Both the position numbers and the translations under genes were made by a program. DNA of 64,000 nt from Pseudomonas libanensis (GTDB taxonomy: Bacteria; Pseudomonadota; Gammaproteobacteria; Pseudomonadales; Pseudomonadaceae): assembly GCF_001439685.1 (NCBI RefSeq), contig NZ_JYLH01000004.1:62001-126000 (forward strand), in the 5' to 3' direction. Shown in pieces: positions 51,347 through 60,445 of this stretch. Below the pieces are notes generated by a model. The model saw nothing but the letters and a program-made list of their open reading frames with translations. It was not told the origin of the DNA and did not search any database. Positions within the stretch are counted from its first letter, which is position 1; each line of letters opens with the position of its first letter.

Positions 51347-52309
51347 ATGATGCTGCGAGTTTTACTGTTCACCCTCACCCTGTTGACCACTGTGGCACAG
51401 GCCGCTTCCCCTGTCGTACTGCAACGCCCGATCAGCCTGGACACCGGCAGCGGCGAGCTATTTGGCTCGTTGCTGTTACCCCAGTCCGACAAACCGGTGC
51501 CGGTGGTGCTGATCATCGCCGGCTCCGGCCCCACCGACCGCAATGGCAACAGCGCCGACGGCGCCCGTAACGACAGCCTCAAGCGCCTGGCCTGGGTGCT
51601 CGCCCGGCATAACATCGCCAGCGTGCGCTACGACAAGCGCGGCGTGGCCGCGAGCCTGGCGGCCACCCCGGATGAGCGCAACCTGACGCTCGACGCCTAC
51701 GTGTCCGACGCAGTGGCCTGGGGCAGGTTGCTCAAGGCCGACCCGCGCATGGGCCCGCTGATCGTGTTGGGCCATAGCGAAGGCGCCCTGGTGGCCGCAC
51801 TCGCTGCACCGCAACTGGCGCCGACCGGGGTCATTTCCTTGTCCGGCAGCGCCCGCCCGGTGGACCAGGTGATTCGCCAGCAACTGGCCGATCACTTACC
51901 CCCTGCCCTGTTGCTGCGCAGCAATCAAATCCTTGATCACCTCAAGGCCGGCCAGGTGGATGCCGATGTGCCGCGTCCATTGGAGGGCATTTTCCGGCCG
52001 AGCGTGCAGCCTTACCTGATCAGCCTGTTTCGCGCCGACCCGTCGGCCGCCTTCGCCAAGCTGAGCATGCCGGCGTTGATCATCCAGGGCACCAACGACA
52101 TCCAGGTCGGTGTAGCGGATGCCCGGCAACTGAAAAAGGCCAAGCCCGACGCGCAGTTGACGGTGATCGAAGGCATGAACCACGTGATGCGCATCGTGCC
52201 CAACAACGTGAAGCAGCAACTGGCGTCTTATAACGATCCGAAACTGCCCCTCGCCGCTGAGCTGGGCCAGCGCATCGTTGGCTTTATCGACGGACTTCAA
52301 CCCCGTTAA
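51347..52309 (+). CDS. secreted alpha/beta hydrolase
   Basis: A 320-residue protein with a signal peptide (MMLRVLLFTLTLLTTVAQA). The hydrolase fold shows the oxyanion region 'VVLIIAGSGPTDRNGN', the nucleophile elbow GHSEGA (Ser near residue 143) and a late 'GMNHVMR' His. 'IQGTNDIQVGVADARQLKKA' carries the acid residue. It is probably a periplasmic esterase-like enzyme with unknown substrate. It is divergent from aroC. Confidence 0.88.
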   Translation: MMLRVLLFTLTLLTTVAQAASPVVLQRPISLDTGSGELFGSLLLPQSDKPVPVVLIIAGSGPTDRNGNSADGARNDSLKRLAWVLARHNIASVRYDKRGVAASLAATPDERNLTLDAYVSDAVAWGRLLKADPRMGPLIVLGHSEGALVAALAAPQLAPTGVISLSGSARPVDQVIRQQLADHLPPALLLRSNQILDHLKAGQVDADVPRPLEGIFRPSVQPYLISLFRADPSAAFAKLSMPALIIQGTNDIQVGVADARQLKKAKPDAQLTVIEGMNHVMRIVPNNVKQQLASYNDPKLPLAAELGQRIVGFIDGLQPR

Positions 52310-52408
52310 GCGACTATTGGCCTCCAGTCCTGGGAAAAACGGCCGATAAGCCCTGGGTCGACAGTAAAAAGACTGTCGGCTCGCCGGGCTTGGACAGGAT
52401 CGCGCCGC

Positions 52409-53212
52409 ATGACAACCACCGAAGCAACACCCGAATCGACTGCCGACACCCCGGCTGGGCCCGAGGCCGTCGTGGCGCCGGCCCTGCCGTGGGCGGACGT
52501 CCACGCCGAACATTTCAAGATGCTGCGCCTGGCGCCCCTGGCCACCGACCGCGCCACCGGCGCCCGGCCGTTGCGCTTCGTGCAGTTCGGCTATGCCGAG
52601 CGCCATGACAAACATCACAGCTTGCTGCGCATGGTCATTCAGCTGCCAGGCCAACGGGTGCGCCGCGAGCAGAATCACTTGGATATCTGGGTCGATCACG
52701 ATAAACACCGCGTGCACTTTGGCCCAGGCAACAGCTTGGAAATCGAACCGGTCAACCGTGGTCTCGGCCGCTTCCTGGTCGCCCAGGCAGCCGCATGGGC
52801 AAAAAAGAAGTGGTCACACTACCGCGTCGATGGCGTGGACCTGGCCAACAAGGACGCCCTCAACGAAGCCACGCGCCTGCGTCGCGATCATTTCCTGCGT
52901 ATCCAGGGCTTTGATGTGGCTTATGCCGATGTGCAGCACCTCAAAGGCAATGTACAGCCGGGCAAGGTCAGCGGCGTGCTCGACAGCTGGAACACCGAGA
53001 AGGTGCAGTTCGTGGAGATCCTCGAAGCCGCGCAGATGTTGCAGCAGGCCGAGCAGAACCTGTTGGAACAGGAGGTGAAGCTGCGCAAGGAGGAGGAAAA
53101 AGTCATCAAGTTCAAGCGTGAAGACAGCGGGCTGCGCTTTACCATTACCTGCCTGGTGGCGTTTACGGTGTTTCAGGCGGGCTTGTTGATCTGGATTGCC
53201 ACACACCGTTAA
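52409..53212 (+). CDS. conserved hypothetical protein with C-terminal membrane anchor
   Basis: A 267-residue protein I do not recognise. It has an Ala/Pro/Thr-rich start, a globular middle (about 35-200), a charged helix likely to form a coiled coil (about 200-240, 'QMLQQAEQNLLEQEVKLRKE') and a single C-terminal transmembrane helix ('FTITCLVAFTVFQAGLLIWI'). It is probably a tail-anchored cytoplasmic protein. It converges with prmB, with a REP between them. Confidence 0.75.
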   Translation: MTTTEATPESTADTPAGPEAVVAPALPWADVHAEHFKMLRLAPLATDRATGARPLRFVQFGYAERHDKHHSLLRMVIQLPGQRVRREQNHLDIWVDHDKHRVHFGPGNSLEIEPVNRGLGRFLVAQAAAWAKKKWSHYRVDGVDLANKDALNEATRLRRDHFLRIQGFDVAYADVQHLKGNVQPGKVSGVLDSWNTEKVQFVEILEAAQMLQQAEQNLLEQEVKLRKEEEKVIKFKREDSGLRFTITCLVAFTVFQAGLLIWIATHR

Positions 53213-53228
53213 CAGGCTGAAATACGCT

Positions 53229-53322
53229 CCAATGTGGAGCTGGCTTGCCTGCGAAGGTATCGACTCGGTGATTCAGGCTCACCGAGTCGATACCTTCGCA
53301 GGCAAGCCAGCTCCCACATTGG
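53229..53322. repeat. long REP inverted repeat between convergent genes
   Basis: About 42-bp arms (AATGTGGAGCTGGCTTGCCT...GAAGGTATCGACTCGGTGA and complement) are almost perfectly paired with a very short loop. It fills the gap between the hypothetical gene (+) and prmB (-) and can fold as a long hairpin. Confidence 0.88.
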
Positions 53323-53336
53323 CCCATTTTTTTCAG

Positions 53337-54245
53337 TTAGACCCGGGCGGCAAATACTGCCTGATGCGCACGGCACTGTTCAGCCGTGAGCATGAACACC
53401 CCATGCCCGCCACGCTTGAAGTCCAGCCAGGCGAAGTCCACTTCCGGGTACAGTGCCTCAACATGCACCTGGCTGTTGCCCACTTCGACAATCAGCAACC
53501 CCTTCTCGGTCAGGTGGTCCGCCGCTTCGGCGAGCATCCGGCGCACCAGGTTCAGGCCGTCGTCACCGCAGGCCAGGCCCAATTCCGGCTCGTGCTGGTA
53601 CTCATCTGGCATGTCGGCGAAATCTTCGGCATCCACGTAGGGCGGGTTGGACACGATCAGGTCGAAACGCTGGCCAGGCAGGCCGTCGAAACCATCGCCC
53701 TGTACGGTGTAGACGCGCTCGTCGACGCCGTGGCGCTCGATATTCTGATTTGCCACTTCCAGGGCTTCGAAAGACAAGTCACCCAGCACCACTTCGGCGT
53801 CCTGGAACTCGTAGGCACAGGCAATGCCAATGCAACCAGAGCCAGTGCACAGGTCGAGGATGCGTGCCGGCGGCTGGGCCAGCCATGGCTCGAAGCGGTG
53901 TTCAATCAGTTCGCCAATCGGTGAGCGCGGAATCAACACGCGCTCATCGACGATAAACGACAGGCCGCAGAACCACGCCTCTTTCAACAGGTAGGCCGTC
54001 GGCACACGCTCATGGATACGGCGATGCAGCAAGCGCTGCACATGGGAGATTTCCTCTTCTTCCAGGTTGCAATCCAGGTAGCTGTCGGCAATTTCCCAGG
54101 GCAGGTGCAAGGCGCCGAGCACCAATTGCCGGGCTTCGTCCCAGGCGTTGTCGGTACCATGGCCGAAAAACAGGTCTTCCCCGTGGAAACGGCTGACAGC
54201 CCAACGGATGTGGTCGCGCAAGGTGCGCAGGCGGGAAGTGATCAC
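53337..54245 (-). CDS. prmB: 50S ribosomal protein L3 glutamine methyltransferase
   Basis: A 302-residue SAM-dependent enzyme that N5-methylates a glutamine of ribosomal protein L3. It has the SAM loop '[20 protein letters not shown]' near residue 134-153 and the catalytic NPPYVD motif near 200, shared with PrmC. The N-terminal region ([20 protein letters not shown]) and length are those of PrmB rather than PrmC. GTG 54245 is preceded by GGAG. Further upstream in-frame codons give a non-family extension. Confidence 0.94.
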   Translation of the reverse strand: MITSRLRTLRDHIRWAVSRFHGEDLFFGHGTDNAWDEARQLVLGALHLPWEIADSYLDCNLEEEEISHVQRLLHRRIHERVPTAYLLKEAWFCGLSFIVDERVLIPRSPIGELIEHRFEPWLAQPPARILDLCTGSGCIGIACAYEFQDAEVVLGDLSFEALEVANQNIERHGVDERVYTVQGDGFDGLPGQRFDLIVSNPPYVDAEDFADMPDEYQHEPELGLACGDDGLNLVRRMLAEAADHLTEKGLLIVEVGNSQVHVEALYPEVDFAWLDFKRGGHGVFMLTAEQCRAHQAVFAARV

Positions 54246-54486
54246 GGGGGCAGACTCCTGGAAAAAACGACTGGCGATTCTAACAGCCTTCACCTGTACC
54301 GACGATGTACGAAAACCCCGGCGCCGTACGTCGGATTTCATCCAATTGGCCCGCTTTGTGTTAAACAGGCCCACCTCTTGACATGGCTGCACGCCAGCAA
54401 CGGCGTACCTTACGATAGTAGCGATTCACAGAAGCGCTCAGCCAGTGGACAATGTCGCAAAAGCCCCATTCACAGGAGCCCCCAGA

Positions 54487-55077
54487 ATGTCCGTTCCAAA
54501 GACGATGTTTCAACTCAGCGGTCGCGGTTACGCAGCAGCCAACCTCAATCATGCGACCCTTGTGATCATCGACGCCCAGAAGGAATACCTCAGCGGCCCG
54601 CTCGCCCTTTCGGGCATGGACGCGGCTGTCGAGCATATCAAGCAACTGTCGGCGGCGGCACGCAACGCCGGGCGCCCGATCGTGCATGTGCGCCACCTGG
54701 GCACCGTCGGCGGCCTGTTCGACCCCCAGGGCGAGCGCGGCGAGTTCATTCCGGGCCTGGAGCCTGAGGGTGACGAAACCATTATCGGCAAGCTGCTGCC
54801 CAGCGCCTTCCACGGCACCGGCCTGGAAAAACACCTGCAAGACCTTGGCTCTCTGGATCTGATCGTCTGCGGCTTCATGAGCCACTCCAGTGTCAGTACC
54901 ACCGTGCGTGCGGCCAAGAACCTGGGCTTTCGCTGCACCCTCGTGGAAGACGCCTGCGCCACCCGCGACCTGCCTTACAAGGGCGGTATCCTGAGTGCCG
55001 AGCACGTACAGCAGACTGAAATGGCGATCATGGCCGACAACTTCGCCACCCTCGCCTTGACCAAAGACCTGATCTAA
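54487..55077 (+). CDS. isochorismatase-fold hydrolase, Ser at the usual Cys position
   Basis: A 196-residue alpha/beta protein with 'ATLVIIDAQKEYL' (catalytic Asp), 'IGKLLPSAFHGTGLEKHL' (catalytic Lys region) and LIVCGFMSHSSVSTTVRAA. In most cysteine hydrolases the last motif reads ..CV..T. Here the nucleophile position is Ser135, so a nucleophilic-Cys mechanism is doubtful. The substrate is unknown. ATG 54487 follows AGGAGCCCCCAGA and is preferred to ATG 54445. It is divergent from prmB. Confidence 0.85.
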   Translation: MSVPKTMFQLSGRGYAAANLNHATLVIIDAQKEYLSGPLALSGMDAAVEHIKQLSAAARNAGRPIVHVRHLGTVGGLFDPQGERGEFIPGLEPEGDETIIGKLLPSAFHGTGLEKHLQDLGSLDLIVCGFMSHSSVSTTVRAAKNLGFRCTLVEDACATRDLPYKGGILSAEHVQQTEMAIMADNFATLALTKDLI

Positions 55078-55212
55078 GCACTTCTCCAAGAGCGGCGTAT
55101 TGACTGCGCCGCTCATCCGCAAAGCCCTCTCATTTGGCGCTTTTACCTCGAACACTGGAACAACCTGTGTATCTTCCGGTCGAAGGGCCGATACCCTGGA
55201 GGAAAGGTCGGA

Positions 55213-55533
55213 ATGAAGATATCCGATGGTTTTGATGCTCGTCGCTTGCGCCCCAAGGGCCCGAGCAACTGGCGTCTGCGCCTGGTAGCCGGCATTGCCG
55301 CGTTGCTGGCCATAGTAGGCGTGTTGTTGGCGGGTGCTGGTGGTGCCGGCCTGTTTGGGCATTCACCGGCACTGGGCGAACTGAATGCCAGCCCGGGCGG
55401 CTCGGCGATCCTGTTAGTGATTGGCCTGCTCGTAATATGGCTGGGTGTATGGCTGTGGCGCCGCAGCCGTCGGCGGATGCGCCAGCCGTTGTCGTTGAAT
55501 ATCGCCTCGCACCTGATGAAAAAGCACGACTGA
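55213..55533 (+). CDS. hypothetical inner-membrane protein
   Basis: A 106-residue protein with two hydrophobic helices ('LVAGIAALLAIVGVLLAGAG' and 'SAILLVIGLLVIWLGVWLWR') and a basic C-terminal tail (RRSRRRMRQP). No domain is recognised. It has a strong ribosome-binding site (GGAGGAAAGGTCGG). It precedes the Smr gene on the same strand by about 75 bp. Confidence 0.75.
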   Translation: MKISDGFDARRLRPKGPSNWRLRLVAGIAALLAIVGVLLAGAGGAGLFGHSPALGELNASPGGSAILLVIGLLVIWLGVWLWRRSRRRMRQPLSLNIASHLMKKHD

Positions 55534-55608
55534 TGGCGCTTGGATAGCATTTGCTGCGCCCTGGCCGCCGCGATTTAGGTAAACTGCCCGCCCTTCGCGG
55601 AGGCTGAC

Positions 55609-56166
55609 ATGCAAGACGACGATTTTTCCCTGTTCAAGAACGAGCTGCGCGGCGTCAAGCCGATCAAGCACGACCGCGCCGACACCGGCAAACCCAAGAC
55701 TGACCGGGCGCAGATCGCCAAGCTGCGCCAGGCCGCGACCGTGCGCACCGATGCCACCACGGTGGATGGCCTGTCGGACCAGTTCGTGATCGACGTCGGC
55801 CCCGAAGATGAACTGATGTGGGCTCGCGACGGCGTGCAGGAAAGCCAGATACGCAAGCTCAAGGCCGGCCAGATCCCGTTCGAAGGCAGCCTCGACCTGC
55901 ACGGCATGACCGTGGAAAAAGCCCGGGAAACCCTGTGGGCCTTCCTCGCCGAAGCGACCAAATTCGAAATCCGCTGCGTGCGCGTCACCCACGGCAAGGC
56001 CGTGCGGTTGGACGGCAAGCGGCCGATGATCAAGAGTCACGTCAATACCTGGCTGCGTCAGCATGCCCAGGTGCTCGGCTTTACCTCCTGCCAGCCCCGC
56101 CATGGCGGGGCCGGCGCGGTGTATGTGATGCTCAAGCGCACCATGCTCGAGGGGCGCGACGAGTAA
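55609..56166 (+). CDS. Smr domain endonuclease-like protein
   Basis: A 185-residue soluble protein. A polar N-terminal half is followed by an Smr domain (about residues 98-185): 'GSLDLHGMTVEKARETLWAF', 'CVRVTHGKA' and 'GGAGAVYVMLKR'. The LDLHG and THGK motifs are those of SmrA/YdaL-type proteins, some of which nick DNA or cleave mRNA of stalled ribosomes. It lies about 80 bp upstream of folE on the same strand. Confidence 0.93.
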   Translation: MQDDDFSLFKNELRGVKPIKHDRADTGKPKTDRAQIAKLRQAATVRTDATTVDGLSDQFVIDVGPEDELMWARDGVQESQIRKLKAGQIPFEGSLDLHGMTVEKARETLWAFLAEATKFEIRCVRVTHGKAVRLDGKRPMIKSHVNTWLRQHAQVLGFTSCQPRHGGAGAVYVMLKRTMLEGRDE

Positions 56167-56244
56167 CAAGTGCCGTCGTCAGGCTTGCAGCGATGTGTCC
56201 GCCACCGTAACCTTGCACTTTGCGAAAATCCCACAGGTAGTTTC

Positions 56245-56790
56245 ATGTCCCTGGAACAGAATTACACAGAGATTCTCGGCCAACTCGGCGAGGACGTCTC
56301 CCGCGAGGGCCTGCTCGACACGCCAAAGCGTGCCGCCAAGGCGATGCAGTATCTCTGCCGCGGTTATGCACAGACCCTCGAAGAAGTCACCAACGGTGCC
56401 TTGTTCAGCTCTGACAACAGCGAAATGGTGCTGGTCAAGGACATCGAGCTGTACTCGTTGTGCGAACACCATCTGCTGCCGTTTATCGGCAAGGCTCATG
56501 TTGCCTACATCCCAAGCGGCAAAGTGCTGGGCCTGTCGAAGGTCGCACGGATTGTCGACATGTATGCGCGCCGCCTGCAGATTCAGGAAAACCTCAGCCG
56601 CCAGATCGCCGATGCCGTACTGGAAGTGACTGGCGCCCTCGGCGTGGCCGTGGTGATCGAGGCCAAGCACATGTGCATGATGATGCGCGGTGTAGAGAAA
56701 CAGAATTCGTCGATGATCACGTCGGTGATGCTCGGTGAATTCCGCGACAACGCGGCTACCCGCAGCGAATTCCTCAGCCTGATCAAGTAA
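56245..56790 (+). CDS. folE: GTP cyclohydrolase I
   Basis: A 181-residue enzyme converting GTP to dihydroneopterin triphosphate, the first step of folate synthesis. Zn ligands and signatures are present: [20 protein letters not shown] near residue 72-91, '[20 protein letters not shown]' and '[14 protein letters not shown]' (second Cys ligand). The start at 56245 gives the typical N-terminus ([14 protein letters not shown]). A strong terminator follows. Confidence 0.96.
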   Translation: MSLEQNYTEILGQLGEDVSREGLLDTPKRAAKAMQYLCRGYAQTLEEVTNGALFSSDNSEMVLVKDIELYSLCEHHLLPFIGKAHVAYIPSGKVLGLSKVARIVDMYARRLQIQENLSRQIADAVLEVTGALGVAVVIEAKHMCMMMRGVEKQNSSMITSVMLGEFRDNAATRSEFLSLIK

Positions 56791-56804
56791 CCGGCCAGGC
56801 AGGA

Positions 56805-56832
56805 AAAAACCGGCGTTCATCGCCGGTTTTTT
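56805..56832 (+). terminator. rho-independent terminator of folE
   Basis: ACCGGCG TTCAT CGCCGGT followed by a run of eight T. Clear stem and U tract. Confidence 0.93.
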
Positions 56833-56891
56833 TTCGCCAGCAGAAATCAGGTAAGCTGCGCCCCCTCAGTCATGGGCAAGAGGTTTCAGCC

Positions 56892-57263
56892 ATGTTCGTC
56901 AAAGCACTTCGAGTGGGCCTCGGCCACGTCATCATCGCGGGCGACTTTCTTACCCGCCCACGTAAAAAGCAACGCCCTGCCGAGCAACAGGCCAAGGTCA
57001 ATGCTGCGGCCAAGGACCTGACCCTGTATCAGTTCCACGCCTGCCCGTTCTGCGTGAAGACCCGCCGTACCCTGCACCGCTTGAATGTGCCGGTGGCCTT
57101 GAAGGATGCGAAGAACAACGAACAGGACCGCCAGACCCTGCTGGAGCAAGGTGGCAAGATCAAGGTGCCGTGCCTGCGCATCGAAGAAAACGGCCAGACC
57201 ACCTGGATGTACGACTCCAAGGTGATCATCGACTACCTGGACAAGCGCTTCGCTGCGATCTGA
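56892..57263 (+). CDS. glutaredoxin-family protein with N-terminal extension
   Basis: A 123-residue protein. A hydrophobic/basic N-terminal segment (MFVKALRVGLGHVIIAGDFL) could anchor it to the membrane. The glutaredoxin/thioredoxin-like domain follows from about residue 42, with the redox motif CPFC near 52-55 ('LTLYQFHACPFCVKTRR'), the cis-Pro in KVPCLRIEE and 'SKVIIDYLDKRF'. It reduces disulfides or glutathionylated proteins. It is monocistronic between the folE terminator and a REP. Confidence 0.92.
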   Translation: MFVKALRVGLGHVIIAGDFLTRPRKKQRPAEQQAKVNAAAKDLTLYQFHACPFCVKTRRTLHRLNVPVALKDAKNNEQDRQTLLEQGGKIKVPCLRIEENGQTTWMYDSKVIIDYLDKRFAAI

Positions 57264-57277
57264 AGCACGCGGCGATC

Positions 57278-57369
57278 AATGTGGGAGCTGGCTTGCCTGC
57301 GATGCGGGCACTGCGGCGCAGCAGATGTACCGAGGTGATGCAATCGCAGGCAAGCCAGCTCCCACATTT
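57278..57369. repeat. REP inverted pair between convergent genes
   Basis: AATGTGGGAGCTGGCTTGCC faces GGCAAGCCAGCTCCCACATT across about 50 bp. It separates the glutaredoxin gene (+) from the end of the AtuA operon (-). Confidence 0.85.
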
Positions 57370-57383
57370 GCGCTGCGGTGCTA

Positions 57384-57704
57384 TTAAGTCGGTATTATCA
57401 GGTCCAGATCCAGCAGTGCCGAGCCCAGGCACTTGCCGTGGGCATCCAGCGCCAGCGAGCGGGTCACGCCGCCGCGCAGGATGCCCGGCAACACGAAGTT
57501 CAGCGCCTGCACGTTCGGCAATTCGTAACGACGAACCGGGGCCGCCATCGGTTCGAGCAAATCCTTGAAAAATGCCGTGACGCGCTCAGCCGTCAGCTGT
57601 TCACACAGCAACGGATAATCCTCGGCGCGATAGGCAATGATCGAGATGTTCGACGTGTCGCCCTTATCCCCGGTGCGGGAATGGGCCAGCCTGTGCAGTT
57701 TCAT
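57384..57704 (-). CDS. AtuA C-terminal-domain-like protein
   Basis: A 106-residue protein (MKLHRLAHSRTGDKGDTSNI...) matching the separate C-terminal domain that in other organisms is fused to DUF1446/AtuA proteins. The 'HSRTGDKGDTSNISI' start is characteristic. Its start overlaps the upstream AtuA stop by 4 bp. The two polypeptides probably work as one complex. Confidence 0.85.
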   Translation of the reverse strand: MKLHRLAHSRTGDKGDTSNISIIAYRAEDYPLLCEQLTAERVTAFFKDLLEPMAAPVRRYELPNVQALNFVLPGILRGGVTRSLALDAHGKCLGSALLDLDLIIPT

Positions 57705-59026
57705 TCTTCAATCCTCGGTTTGACCGCTTCGCGGGGCAACAGCAACGACGCCACCGCCACCACCTGGCGCACGCTCTTGCTCGCCCCACCGCCGCCGGCC
57801 GGGCCGTTGGTGTAGAGGGTCTCCACTTCATTGCCGATCCGCACGGCGTCGCTGCGCTCGTCACAACGGGCGGCAACCCGCAGGCGCACTTCCCAAGGCT
57901 CGACGCTGCTGCGAGGGCCGTGCAATGAATCCATGCCGATCAACTCGGCACGCAAATCCTGCATGTTTACCCCGATCAACGCGAGACGCTTGAGCACCAC
58001 TCCCCGCGCCAACTCGGCCCGTGCGACAGCGCCGGGACCACCGTAGGACATCTGCCCTTCACCAATCCAACCGTCCAGATAACCGACGCTGACCTTCAGT
58101 TGTTCAGGCCGGGCACGCCCACTGGCTCCCTGGGCACGCACCCGGTCCACGCTCTCCTCGACAAATCCCACCTGGGAAAAGTCGGCCGTCACGTCCGGGG
58201 TCAAATAGGCTGCCGGGTCGTGAACTTCATAGATCAGTTGTTCGGCACAGGTTGCGCGGCTGACCCGCCCACCGGAGCCTGCCACCTTGGTGATCAACGC
58301 GTTGCCGTCGGCGTCGATCTCGGCCAGGGGAAAGCCCAGGCGCGCCAAGTCCTCCACATCCTTGAAGCCGGGATCGGCGAAATAGCCGCCACTGACCTGC
58401 CCCGCACACTCAAGCAAATGCCCGACCAACGTGCCCCGGCCCAGTCGTTGCCAATCGTCGAAGGCCCAGCCGAACTCAAACATCTGCGGCGCCAGGAACA
58501 GCGAAGGGTCGGCCACACGCCCGGTGATCACCACATCAGCGTCGACGCGCAGGGCCTCAAGAATGCCGTCCACACCCAGGTAGGCATTCGCGGAAATCAG
58601 CCGCTCGCCGAGGGAACCGACGGTCTGGCCGTTATCCAGCAACTGCTCGCCAGGCAAGGCATGCAGTACATCATCGCCCAACACGGCCACCACCTTGAGG
58701 CCAAGGCCGAGTTCGGCGGCAATACGCCGTACTTCAATGGCAGCCGCCAGCGGGTTGGCCGCGCCCATATTGGTGATCACGCGCAAGCGGCGACGCCCTG
58801 CAAGCCGTCCGACAAAGGGCAAGACACGGCGCATACGCTCAGCGAGCAGCGGGTCATAACCGCCCTGCGGGTCGCTGATACGCACCTGTTGCGCCAGGGC
58901 GATGGTACGTTCGGCCAGACACTCGAAGACCAGGTAATCCAGGTCGCCATGTTCGGCCAGTTCCACGGCGGGCTCTATACGGTCGCCGGAGTAGCCGGCG
59001 CCAGACCCGATACGCAATGCGTTCAT
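57701..59026 (-). CDS. AtuA (DUF1446) family protein
   Basis: A 441-residue cytoplasmic protein with the AtuA signature 'MNALRIGSGAGYSGDRIEPA', 'VITNMGAANPLAAAIEVRRI', 'VITGRVADPSLFLAP' and 'VGYLDGWIGEGQMSYGGPGA'. The family is named from acyclic terpene utilisation, but the carboxylase subunit genes (atuC/F) are not here, so another acid substrate is likely. It lies 1 bp from the CitMHS gene stop and overlaps the small AtuA-C gene. Confidence 0.9.
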   Translation of the reverse strand: MNALRIGSGAGYSGDRIEPAVELAEHGDLDYLVFECLAERTIALAQQVRISDPQGGYDPLLAERMRRVLPFVGRLAGRRRLRVITNMGAANPLAAAIEVRRIAAELGLGLKVVAVLGDDVLHALPGEQLLDNGQTVGSLGERLISANAYLGVDGILEALRVDADVVITGRVADPSLFLAPQMFEFGWAFDDWQRLGRGTLVGHLLECAGQVSGGYFADPGFKDVEDLARLGFPLAEIDADGNALITKVAGSGGRVSRATCAEQLIYEVHDPAAYLTPDVTADFSQVGFVEESVDRVRAQGASGRARPEQLKVSVGYLDGWIGEGQMSYGGPGAVARAELARGVVLKRLALIGVNMQDLRAELIGMDSLHGPRSSVEPWEVRLRVAARCDERSDAVRIGNEVETLYTNGPAGGGGASKSVRQVVAVASLLLPREAVKPRIEE

Positions 59027-59027
59027 C

Positions 59028-60320
59028 TCAAATCACTCCCAGGAGCAATGCCGTCAGGGTCATCAACACCGACGCGGCAAACAGGAAAGGGATGGTGAAG
59101 CGCTGGTGATCGGCCAGTTCGATCTTGCACAGGCCCACCAGCAGGAAGGTCGCGGGGGTCAGCGGGCTGACCGGGAAACCAGTGGTGTGCACGCCCAGCA
59201 ACGAGGCCTGGGCCACTTGCAGTGGGTCGACGCCCAAGGCCTTGCCGACTTCGGCGATCACCGGCATCACGCCGAAATAGTAGGAATCGGGGTCAAACAA
59301 CATGCTCAGGGGCATGGACAAAAAGCCCACCACTGCCGGGATCAACTTGCCGTGACCCGCCGGAATCTGCGCCACCGCCACTTCGGCGATGGCCTTGAGC
59401 ATGCCGGTGCCTTGCATGATGCCGGTGAACACCCCGGCGGCGAGCAGGATACTGGCCATCGTCAGCGCGGTTTTCGCATGGGCGTCGATGCGTGCACGCT
59501 GGGCGTCGACGTTGGGGTAATTGATACACAGCGCAATCACGGTGCCGAGCATGAACATCACCACCGGGTCGACCCAACCGGCGATCATCACCACCATCAC
59601 CAGCACGGTCAAAATCAGGTTGAGCCAGAACAGTCGAGGGCGGCGCAGCTTGATATCTTCATCACTGAGCACTCGTTGCGGCACCGCATCCACCGTGGAA
59701 CCCGCGCCCAGGCCCAGGCGTTTTTCTTCACGATGGCCCAGCCACCAGGCACAGGCGAAGACAAAGATCAGCCCGACGATCTGCACCGGGATCAGCGGCT
59801 GGAACAGGTCGGCCACCGGCACATGCAGCGCCGCCGACGAGCGCAGCACCGGGCCGGTCCAGGGCAGAAAGTTGACCCCGGCCGCCATCGCACACACGCA
59901 GGCGAGGATGCGTTTATCAATGCCCAGCCGCGTATACAGCGGCAGCATCGCTGGCACCGTCACCAGAAAAGTCACCGCGCCGGAGCCGTCCAGGTGCACC
60001 AACAACGCCAGGGTCGCCGTACCCACCACAATCCGTGTAGGACGCGTCCCGACCGTGCGCAGGATGCGATCAATAATGGGATCGAGCATGCCCGCATCGG
60101 TCATGATCCCGAAAAACAGGATCGCGAACACAAACATGCCAACCACAGGGGCAACGTTCTTGATACCGGTAATGATGAAGGCGCTGGTTTGCAGGCCGAA
60201 GCCACCGACCAGCGCAGCGATGATCGGCAAAGCGATCAACGCCACCAGAGGCGAGAGGCGCTTGCTCATGACGGCGGCGAGCAGGCACAGGATGGTGATG
60301 ACACCCAGGGTTGCGAGCAT
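59028..60320 (-). CDS. CitMHS-family carboxylate transporter
   Basis: A 430-residue permease with about 12 transmembrane helices, in the CitM/CitH metal-citrate:H+ symporter family. 'HLDGSGAVTFLVTVPAMLPL' and 'FDPDSYYFGVMPVIAEV' are conserved segments, and 'HTTGFPVSPLTPATFLLVGL' is near the end. It is the first gene of the operon with the AtuA genes, so it probably imports the di- or tricarboxylate they process. It is divergent from a LysR gene, its probable regulator. Confidence 0.92.
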   Translation of the reverse strand: MLATLGVITILCLLAAVMSKRLSPLVALIALPIIAALVGGFGLQTSAFIITGIKNVAPVVGMFVFAILFFGIMTDAGMLDPIIDRILRTVGTRPTRIVVGTATLALLVHLDGSGAVTFLVTVPAMLPLYTRLGIDKRILACVCAMAAGVNFLPWTGPVLRSSAALHVPVADLFQPLIPVQIVGLIFVFACAWWLGHREEKRLGLGAGSTVDAVPQRVLSDEDIKLRRPRLFWLNLILTVLVMVVMIAGWVDPVVMFMLGTVIALCINYPNVDAQRARIDAHAKTALTMASILLAAGVFTGIMQGTGMLKAIAEVAVAQIPAGHGKLIPAVVGFLSMPLSMLFDPDSYYFGVMPVIAEVGKALGVDPLQVAQASLLGVHTTGFPVSPLTPATFLLVGLCKIELADHQRFTIPFLFAASVLMTLTALLLGVI

Positions 60321-60445
60321 GGGTTACTCCAGAGCGGCCTTGTTGGCCGGTTATTGTTTTGCCTGGAGTATTGGAATCAGGCTAGGCTTTGTAAATTGGA
60401 ATATTCAGCCACCAGCATTCGAAAAAACAAAATGAAGCGGCGCTT
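60321..60445. promoter_or_regulatory. divergent LysR/CitMHS promoter region
   Basis: The 125-bp region has an AT-rich core with direct TTGGAAT repeats and a GAATATTC palindrome (60399-60406), a plausible LysR-type binding site. This is inferred from layout only. Confidence 0.4.
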
